Origin: an uncultured Planctomycetaceae bacterium
GTDB taxonomy: Bacteria; Planctomycetota; Planctomycetia; Planctomycetales; Planctomycetaceae
DNA length: 18,795 nucleotides
Assembly: GCA_937975745.1 (NCBI GenBank)
Contig: CALJUK010001052.1
Span: forward strand, 1-18,795
Direction: 5' to 3'
The notes under the pieces are model-generated. The model searched no databases. It was given only the letters and a program-made list of their open reading frames with translations, and was not told the DNA's origin. The position numbers and the translations under genes were made by a program. Positions 1 through 5,430 of this stretch are shown here, one piece after another. Each line of letters begins with the position of its first letter. The stretch's first letter is position 1.

Positions 1-1058
1 TCGAACAGTTGAAGGTCATCGGCCAGCAGATCGGTGTTCCCGTCCACGCGGAATCTCCTGTTGGAAACACGGCATTCCAGGTTTGTCAGAACGGTCTGAA
101 GGCGGCCAAGTCCGGCACGCTCGGGGCGATCGACATCGTCATTCTGGATACGGCCGGTCGTCTGCATGTCGACGCGGACCTGATGAAGGAACTGGAGCAG
201 ATCGACCGTCGACTGCATCCGGACCAGGTCTACTTCGTCTGCGACTCCATGACAGGCCAGGACGCCGTCAACAGCGCCAAGGCGTTTAACGACGCACTCG
301 AACTGGACGGCGTGATTCTGACCAAGCTGGACGGCGACACCCGCGGCGGTGCGGCGCTCAGCGTGAAGGCGGTCACCGGCGTTCCGATCAAGTTCATCGG
401 TGTGGGCGAAGCACTCGATCGGCTTGAACCGTTCCATCCGGACCGAATGGCGGGCCGCATTCTGGGCATGGGCGACGTTGTCTCGCTGGTCGAAAAGGCC
501 CAGCGGGAGTTCAGCGAGCAGGAAATGCTCGACGCCCAGGAGAAAATGCGGGAGGGGAAATTCACCCTCACCGACTTCCGCGATCAGATGCGGCAGATTC
601 GCAAACTCGGCCCCATGCGGGACATCATGAAGATGATTCCGGGAATGGGAAGCCTGCTCGACACCAACCCGGATATCGATGCCGAATCGGACATGGGCCG
701 CATCGACGCCATCATCAGTTCGATGACGGAGACCGAGCGGAACAATCCGGAACGAATCGATCGCAGCCGACGGAACCGAATTGCCCGTGGAAGCGGCACC
801 GATCCGGCCGACGTCAATCGCCTGCTCAAAGATTTCAACGCGATGGCCGGCATGATGAAAGAAATGGCCGGCATGGGCATGCGTGACCGCATGCGAAAGG
901 TCCGTGAGATGGCCGACGGCGGGATGTTGGATCCCGGTGCCAACCTCCGTCGTGAGAAGCAACGCAGCAAACGCGGCCCACAAAACAAAAAAGAACTGCA
1001 GGACATTAGGAAGAAGCAACGCAAACAGGCACGCAAACAACGTAAGAAGAATCGGTAG
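1..1058 (+). CDS. ffh: Signal recognition particle protein Ffh (SRP54), 5'-truncated by window edge
   Basis: Ffh is the GTPase subunit of the signal recognition particle. It binds 4.5S RNA and signal sequences of nascent membrane and secreted proteins and docks with FtsY. The gene enters the window already open (frame starts at base 3; about 351 codons visible), so the N domain and P-loop lie upstream. Visible parts of the G domain are DTAGR (G3), TKLDGDTRGG (G4) and the GVGEALDRLEPF closing loop. The Met-rich M domain follows, with GPMRDIMKMIPGMG, the RNA-binding helix RSRRNRIARGSG, and many Met in the finger and C-terminal helices. The tail is strongly basic (Lys/Arg/Gln), a little longer than in many Ffh proteins. 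It is followed by rpsP in the same direction after 233 bp. Identification is essentially certain; the apparent TTG start at base 9 is only an artefact of the edge. Confidence 0.97.
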   Translation, partial: EQLKVIGQQIGVPVHAESPVGNTAFQVCQNGLKAAKSGTLGAIDIVILDTAGRLHVDADLMKELEQIDRRLHPDQVYFVCDSMTGQDAVNSAKAFNDALELDGVILTKLDGDTRGGAALSVKAVTGVPIKFIGVGEALDRLEPFHPDRMAGRILGMGDVVSLVEKAQREFSEQEMLDAQEKMREGKFTLTDFRDQMRQIRKLGPMRDIMKMIPGMGSLLDTNPDIDAESDMGRIDAIISSMTETERNNPERIDRSRRNRIARGSGTDPADVNRLLKDFNAMAGMMKEMAGMGMRDRMRKVREMADGGMLDPGANLRREKQRSKRGPQNKKELQDIRKKQRKQARKQRKKNR

Positions 1059-1150
1059 CGGCTTGGCCCGGCGTCGAATGAAGGGCTGATTGGTGTGGTC
1101 GGCGGCTCGTTGGCCACTGATGGCTCGATTGAGAGCCCGTCCATTCGAAT

Positions 1151-1179
1151 TTGACACAACATCGGGTTTCACTGCTGGA
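1151..1179 (+). promoter_or_regulatory. Possible promoter upstream of rpsP
   Basis: The ffh-rpsP gap contains an exact TTGACA at 1151-1156, but the region 16-18 bases downstream (around 1173-1180) has no good TATAAT-like box. It is the only consensus-like -35 in the gap. A start near 1187 would give rpsP a leader of about 100 nt. This is a weak call based on one hexamer. Confidence 0.25.
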
Positions 1180-1277
1180 CCAGCGAAGTAGAACTTTTCA
1201 ATAGAAGACAACCGCCGACCGCGGCCTGAAGAGAGGCGGCAATCGGCAAATCACCGTACACTCTTTTGCAGCAAGTC

Positions 1278-1286
1278 AGAAGGAGA
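1278..1286 (+). promoter_or_regulatory. Ribosome binding site of rpsP
   Basis: AGAAGGAGA lies 5 bases before the GTG at 1292. It is a near-perfect Shine-Dalgarno sequence and fixes the non-ATG start of rpsP. Confidence 0.8.
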
Positions 1287-1291
1287 CTCGA

Positions 1292-1690
1292 GTGGCAGTT
1301 CGAATTCGTATGAAGAGAATGGGTCGGAAGCACCGCCCGTTCTACCGTGTCTGCATTATGGACTCTCGGGCCCCCCGGGATGGTCAGGCGATCGAAGAAG
1401 TCGGCACGTATGATCCGATGGTCACTGACAAATCACAGCGAGTGAAGCTCAACCTGGAACGGGTCGACTACTGGTTGTCAGTCGGTGCTCAGCCCAGCGA
1501 GAACGTCGCCACGCTGATCAAGAAGCTGAAGACCAACAGCTTCGGGACAGCCAAGGCTCCTGCCCCGCTGACACCGCCGAAGGCACCGCCCGAACCGGAA
1601 CCGGAGGCTCCCGAAGCGTCGGCCGAGGCCACTGAAGGCGAATCTTCCGAAGCGGCCGATGCCCCTGCGGAAGAGACGGCGCAAGAGTAA
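1292..1690 (+). CDS. rpsP: 30S ribosomal protein S16 with acidic C-terminal extension
   Basis: S16 is a small-subunit protein needed for 30S assembly. The N-terminal 80 or so residues are typical: MAVRIRMKRMGRKHRPFYRV, then DSRAPRDGQAIEEVGTYDP and the helix with LNLERVDYWLSVGAQPS. The GTG start is set by a strong Shine-Dalgarno sequence. At 132 aa it is longer than the usual 80-90 aa. Residues from about 84 on form a low-complexity Pro/Ala/Glu-rich tail that ends EETAQE and looks disordered and acidic. It is the first gene of a run with trmD (80 bp downstream) and rplS. The rimM gene that often sits between rpsP and trmD is absent. The family call is certain; the role of the tail is unknown. 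Confidence 0.97.
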   Translation: MAVRIRMKRMGRKHRPFYRVCIMDSRAPRDGQAIEEVGTYDPMVTDKSQRVKLNLERVDYWLSVGAQPSENVATLIKKLKTNSFGTAKAPAPLTPPKAPPEPEPEAPEASAEATEGESSEAADAPAEETAQE

Positions 1691-1770
1691 TTTCGGCCTG
1701 ACGGGCAGGCTGTCGACCCCGGCGTTCGGTAGCCAGTCGAGGCCTAGAGTTTCGACCAGGCGGAAGACCG

Positions 1771-2547
1771 ATGCGGTTCGATGTACTGACCATTTTTCCG
1801 GAATTGTTCGACAGTTACCTGAAGCAAAGCCTGCTCAATCTGGCGATCGAACGCGGGCTTGTCGACGTTCACTGTCATAACATCCGGAATTGGGCCACCG
1901 ATAAACGTCAGTCGATTGACGACAAGCCGTTCGGCGGTGGCCCCGGAATGTTGATGACTTGCCCACCCGTGTTTGACTGCGTCGAATCGGTGCAGTCCAT
2001 GACGCCGGAACCGGGCCAATTGATCATGCTGACGCCGCAAGGCCGGCGTCTGACACAATTGGTCGTGCAAGAGTTAGCCCAGTTACCCCGGGTATTGCTG
2101 TTGTGCGGCCGGTACGAAGGATTTGACGATCGAATTCGCCAAGGACTTCGGCCGTTGGAAATCTCTGCTGGAGATTTCATCTGCAACGGTGGCGAAGTCC
2201 CGGCAATGTTAGTGATTGACACCGTCATTCGGCTGATTCCAGGAGTCCTGGGTGACGAGGCGAGTGCCAAATACGAATCGTTTTCGGAGTCGCACTGGTT
2301 CGAGTATCCGCAGTACACTCGGCCGCGCGAATTTCGGGGAATGAATGTCCCGGAAATTCTCCTGAGCGGAGATCACGGAGCTATTGAACGCTGGAGAGAC
2401 GAACAAAGCCGCCAGCGAGCCGTGGAACAACAACAGATGAGTCAGTCCGACTTGGCGGCTGAGCTCTTGAATCGAGCCGATGTGTCGAAAAAATCGACGG
2501 ACGACCCGAACAGCAGCACGACAACAACACGACCGACGGCCCCGTAA
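1771..2547 (+). CDS. trmD: tRNA (guanine-N1)-methyltransferase TrmD
   Basis: TrmD is the SPOUT-class, SAM-dependent enzyme that makes m1G37 next to the anticodon of tRNAs reading CNN/GGN-type codons, preventing +1 frameshifts. The 258 aa match the family length. Visible are MRFDVLTIFPELF, the DDKPFGGGPGMLM segment, the trefoil-knot SAM site LLCGRYEGFDDRI, GDFICNGGEVPAMLVIDTV, RLIPGVLGDEAS and YPQYTRP. Arg154 (R of IRLIPG) matches the E. coli catalytic Arg. The position of the E. coli general base Asp169 holds Glu here (AKYESF), and the following segment (HWFEYPQYTRP) also differs from the E. coli form. The C-terminal 20 residues are Ser/Thr/Pro-rich. ATG start; the Shine-Dalgarno sequence is weak. 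It sits between rpsP and rplS, as in many bacteria. Confidence 0.96.
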   Translation: MRFDVLTIFPELFDSYLKQSLLNLAIERGLVDVHCHNIRNWATDKRQSIDDKPFGGGPGMLMTCPPVFDCVESVQSMTPEPGQLIMLTPQGRRLTQLVVQELAQLPRVLLLCGRYEGFDDRIRQGLRPLEISAGDFICNGGEVPAMLVIDTVIRLIPGVLGDEASAKYESFSESHWFEYPQYTRPREFRGMNVPEILLSGDHGAIERWRDEQSRQRAVEQQQMSQSDLAAELLNRADVSKKSTDDPNSSTTTTRPTAP

Positions 2548-2584
2548 AGGCTGTCAAACCGAACACCCAGCATGTCCGCCACTA

Positions 2585-2734
2585 CTCGCTGCGGTACCAT
2601 ATCGGCTCCCTACTTTCCAACTATCTCGCGCCGCTCTCCTTTGGAGCGGCAGACCGATATCCTCGCTGCATCCCGGCCTGTTACTTCGGCGGTGCAGCAG
2701 AGACCGCTGACAAAGCTGACACTATCGTAAAGGA
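2585..2734 (+). promoter_or_regulatory. Structured 5' leader of rplS (candidate L19 autoregulatory element)
   Basis: The 195-bp trmD-rplS gap is rich in inverted repeats. ATATCGG (2599-2605) pairs with CCGATAT (2654-2660), enclosing a 7-bp hairpin GCCGCTC/GAGCGGC (2630-2636 with 2644-2650, 7-nt loop). GCTGCA (2665-2670) can pair with TGCAGC (2693-2698). CTCGCTGC occurs twice (2585-2592 and 2662-2669), so the first copy could compete for the same partner. The ribosome binding site TAAAGGA (2728-2734) follows. L19 leader RNAs are known in other phyla; assignment here is inference from pairing alone. Confidence 0.45.
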
Positions 2735-2742
2735 ACCACGCT

Positions 2743-3096
2743 ATGCGTCACAAACTCCTGGACATCGCAGAGCAAAGCAGCCTCCGCGAAGAACCTCTGG
2801 CCTTCGAAATCGGCGACACAGTTGACGTGCACACCCGAATTCTGGAAGGTGACAAAGAGCGGATTCAGATCTTCAGCGGCACGGTCATCGCGCGTCGTGC
2901 CAGCGGAACCCGCGAGAACTTCACCGTCCGTCGCATTGTCGCCGGTGAAGGTGTCGAGCGAACCTTCCCCATTCACTCGCCCAAAGTCGCCAGCATCGAA
3001 GTGAAGCGGCATGGCCGCGTTCGTCGCGCCAAGCTGTTCTATCTCCGCGATCGCGTCGGTAAGGCGGTCCGGCTGACGGAGCGTCGAGCCAAGTAG
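2743..3096 (+). CDS. rplS: 50S ribosomal protein L19
   Basis: L19 is a large-subunit protein at the 30S-50S interface. The 117 aa are of normal length and carry the family's core: FEIGDTVDVHTRILEGDKER, IQIFSGTVIARR, the FTVRRIVAGEGVERTFP segment, HSPKVASIEV, and the basic end RRAKLFYLRDRVGKAVRL. The ATG start has TAAAGGA eight bases upstream. The gene is 195 bp after trmD, behind a leader able to form several stems, so it may have expression control separate from trmD. Just after the stop there is a GGGCCG/CGGCCC inverted repeat (3098-3103 with 3122-3127) without a T tract, too weak to call a terminator. Confidence 0.97.
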   Translation: MRHKLLDIAEQSSLREEPLAFEIGDTVDVHTRILEGDKERIQIFSGTVIARRASGTRENFTVRRIVAGEGVERTFPIHSPKVASIEVKRHGRVRRAKLFYLRDRVGKAVRLTERRAK

Positions 3097-3288
3097 TGGG
3101 CCGCGTTGGAAATCAGCGATTCGGCCCGTGCAGTCACCAACACCGTCTGTTTGCATGGGCGAACCACTGAATCTTGCGACCGCGCGGAGCGTCAGCCAGC
3201 ATTGGTTGGGCGGACGATCACGTTGCGGTGGGGTCGCACACGCCGCGGTGTATACTCATCCGACACTGCCACTCAATGAGGTGGCCAT

Positions 3289-3702
3289 GTGATCTTCCCC
3301 TTGAGCTGGCCGTGGAAACGAAGGAGATCGCTGGGACAGCGCGGCGAAGATGTCGCTGCTCGATTTCTAAGGCGGCAGGGGTTCCGCATACTGCGGCGCA
3401 ACTATCGCTCGCGGTTGGGTGAAGTCGATTTGATTGCCAGTGACGGCGACACCCTGGTCTTCGTTGAAGTGAAAACGCGAGCAACGAGCGACCACGGTGA
3501 ACCGTTTGAAGCGGTAACACTCGACAAGCAACGCCGCTTGGCCCGGTTGGCCTTGGAATACCTCAAACAGAACAGCGGCCTCGATCGTCGTTGCCGATTT
3601 GACGTTGTCAGTGTGGTGTGGTCGGGAGAGGGAACCCCACCAGAGATTCAGCATTTTCGAGCGGCCTTCGAACCGCCGGGTGACGGTCAGTTGTTTGCCT
3701 GA
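3289..3702 (+). CDS. YraN/UPF0102 family protein (PD-(D/E)XK nuclease fold)
   Basis: This is a small protein of the widespread UPF0102 (YraN) family, which has a Holliday-junction-resolvase-like nuclease fold; its cellular role is not settled. In 137 aa one sees the N-terminal helix LGQRGEDVAARFLRRQGFRI, then NYRSRLGEVDLIASDGDTLVFVEVKTR. Asp47, Glu60 and Lys62 form the PD-(D/E)XK site. DKQRRLARLALEYL and RFDVVSV also fit the family. The GTG start at 3289 is supported by GAGGTGG (3278-3284). A TATACT at 3251-3256 could be a -10 box, without a good -35. It lies downstream of rplS, the usual neighbourhood; rnhB, often between them in other bacteria, is absent. Confidence 0.92.
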   Translation: MIFPLSWPWKRRRSLGQRGEDVAARFLRRQGFRILRRNYRSRLGEVDLIASDGDTLVFVEVKTRATSDHGEPFEAVTLDKQRRLARLALEYLKQNSGLDRRCRFDVVSVVWSGEGTPPEIQHFRAAFEPPGDGQLFA

Positions 3703-3857
3703 CAGCGCCCGGCTGGATGCAGAATCGGCCTGCCCCCTGCTCGCTTCACGCCTCTTTTGGTTCTGGTCGGAAATCGAACGCCCAGAACACTGACAGTCCA
3801 TCGGATTGTGATCCAAGCCGACGCGGACTACTTCATCGAGAAAGGTCGACCGGACTT

Positions 3858-4889
3858 ATGAAAATTGGTTTGGTGGGATACGCCGGAAGCGGTAAGAGTA
3901 CGGCCTTTGAATTGTTGACCGGTATCAAGCCCGACCCGGCCAAGGTGCATTCGGGACAGGTCGGTGTCGCCGTGCTTCCCGACAAACGATTCGATCGTCT
4001 GGTCGAACTGTACCATCCTAAGAAGACGACTCCCACACGCATCGAACTTTTCGATACTCCTGGACTGAACCGGTCACAGCAGGAAGGGAACGCCCAGAAG
4101 CTGGGTGTCATCCGCGAGGCGATGGCACTGGTCCATGTCATCGGTCAATTCGCGGGTGCCGATCCGGTCGCCGATGCGGAGGCGTTCTTCGACGACATTG
4201 TTCTGGCTGACTTGCAGGTGGTCTCAAATCGTGTGGAGAAGCTGCGCAAGGACTCGACCAAGCCACGTCCCGACCGCGACGAACTCAAAGCCGAACTGGA
4301 AGCGCTGCAGCCCATCGTTGACCAACTGGAAGCGGGCCATGCGTTGCTCGATTTCGAATTCTCAGAACTCCAGGAACAGGTCTGCCGATCGTTCTCGCTA
4401 CTGTCACGCAAGCATCAGTTGCTTGTTCTGAATACGGCAGATTCTGCCGTCGACGACGAAGTCGTCGCGACACTCCGCGGCCGCGGGCACGCGGTTGTGT
4501 CGGCCCCGATTGGACTCGAACTCGAAGTGCAATCACTCCCCCCGGACGAAAGGGAAGAATTCGGTCGGGAGATGGGCTTGGAGGGAAGCTCCCGCGATAA
4601 CCTGCTGCAAGCCATCTTCTCGGTCACCAATCAGCTCACCTTCTACACTTGTGACGAGAAGGAAGTTCACGGCTGGCTGCTCACCAAGGGCTCGACGGCC
4701 ATTGAAGCGGCTCATTCCATCCACAGCGATTTGGCCCGCGGATTCATCCGGGCGGAAGTCGTTGCGACCGAGGACCTGTTGCGACTTGGTTCTGAGCGGG
4801 AAGTCAAAGCGGCCGGACTGCACCACGTCGAAGGGAAGGACTACGTCGTCCGGGACGGCGACGAGATCGTCATTCGCTTCAGTGTCTGA
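3858..4889 (+). CDS. Divergent YchF/OLA1-like GTPase with TGS-type C-terminal domain
   Basis: This is an Obg-superfamily P-loop GTPase whose full-length layout matches YchF: P-loop GYAGSGKST (residues 7-15), switch/G3 motif DTPGL, a helical hairpin insert (roughly 95-180), then the YchF-specific C-terminal TGS/DUF933 domain (about 262-343) with KEVHGWLLTKGSTAIEAA, LARGFIRAEVV and EGKDYVVRDGDEI. It is 343 aa; E. coli YchF is 363. Compared with YchF the P-loop (usually GLPNVGKST) and G3 (usually DIAGL) are changed. The nucleotide-base motif is NTAD (192-195) instead of the NVNE that lets YchF prefer ATP, so it may bind GTP. I expect a paralogue with its own function, probably ribosome- or stress-related. 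The open frame extends upstream to 3717, but ATG 3858 places the P-loop at the usual distance. It ends in a 16-bp tandem repeat. Confidence 0.88.
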   Translation: MKIGLVGYAGSGKSTAFELLTGIKPDPAKVHSGQVGVAVLPDKRFDRLVELYHPKKTTPTRIELFDTPGLNRSQQEGNAQKLGVIREAMALVHVIGQFAGADPVADAEAFFDDIVLADLQVVSNRVEKLRKDSTKPRPDRDELKAELEALQPIVDQLEAGHALLDFEFSELQEQVCRSFSLLSRKHQLLVLNTADSAVDDEVVATLRGRGHAVVSAPIGLELEVQSLPPDEREEFGREMGLEGSSRDNLLQAIFSVTNQLTFYTCDEKEVHGWLLTKGSTAIEAAHSIHSDLARGFIRAEVVATEDLLRLGSEREVKAAGLHHVEGKDYVVRDGDEIVIRFSV

Positions 4890-4932
4890 TCGTATTTGGA
4901 TCTGATCGTATTCCGATCTGCTCGTATTTGGT
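4885..4932. repeat. Three tandem copies of a 16-bp unit overlapping a stop codon
   Basis: The units are TCTGATCGTATTTGGA (4885-4900), TCTGATCGTATTCCGA (4901-4916) and TCTGCTCGTATTTGGT (4917-4932), differing by two or three bases. A partial echo (CCGATCGACCTGATCG) follows. The first unit contains the TGA stop of the YchF-like gene, so the array probably grew from the gene's last bases. It contains no self-complementary hairpin of note. Function unknown. Confidence 0.85.
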
Positions 4933-5430
4933 CTCCGATCGACCTGATCGACTGCCCGGCAGGATGGTTGATCGTCGGTGACCCGCGGGCATTTCCTGCG
5001 CTTCGGCCGAGCCCGTCATCAGAAACTCTCCCGATTCTGGACAACTTTCGCCACACGAATGAATCTCCGCGAATCGACCGGCCGATCTAAAACTGGAGAA
5101 GGTGACTGCCGGCTCGTTCGGAGCATCCGATCCGGATCGAACGTCTCACCCGAGGGCACAGTCCAGAAGCCCGAGAGTCCAGTGGAAACCAGCCACTCGG
5201 CAGAACCCGTCGGACCGGCCCGCTTCCCAGCCGGCAGGATTTGCCGGAAAGTTTGCCTTCCGAGGCAAATGCACGTTGCATCCAGCCATCGGACGTGCGA
5301 TTTTCCATGGTAGGAACGTGCCGATTGTCGTTCAGACTGCCAGCCCGCGTGTCGTTGTTTCAGAACGAGAGGTAATTGTTCTGGCGAGTCGCGCGGACTA
5401 GAATTCCGATACAGGAGTTGGCCCAACCAC
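4890..5430. other. 541-bp gene-free region between the GTPase gene and the sensor gene
   Basis: No convincing gene on either strand. Apart from the 16-bp repeats at its left end, it has a cluster of inverted repeats: CCGGCA/TGCCGG (5231-5236 with 5242-5247), TTTGCCT/AGGCAAA with a four-base loop (5252-5258 with 5263-5269), and ATGCA/TGCAT (5269-5273 with 5277-5281). None is followed by a T tract. They lie about 150-200 bp upstream of the sensor gene start and may be an operator or a small folded RNA. The open frames crossing the region lack ribosome binding sites and recognisable domains. Confidence 0.5.
5376..5404 (+). promoter_or_regulatory. Candidate promoter of the PAS-GAF-receiver gene
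   Basis: TTGTTC (5376-5381) and TAGAAT (5399-5404) are 17 bases apart, giving a start near 5411 and a leader of about 20 nt before ATG 5431. An AGAAC/GTTCT inverted repeat (5363-5367 with 5378-5382) overlaps the -35 box. Only half of the -35 bases match consensus. Confidence 0.35.

Noticed and set aside
1122..1137. GGCTC/GAGCC hairpin after ffh as a terminator
   Set aside because: Five-bp stem without a T tract; likely chance in GC-rich DNA.
584..1162. 192-codon minus-strand open frame antisense to ffh
   Set aside because: Lies over the certain M-domain coding region; the Ser/Arg-rich, low-complexity translation has no recognisable domain and is the usual shadow of a GC-rich gene.
3098..3127. 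Terminator after rplS (GGGCCG/CGGCCC)
   Set aside because: Six-base stem with an 18-nt loop and no T tract; too weak to call.
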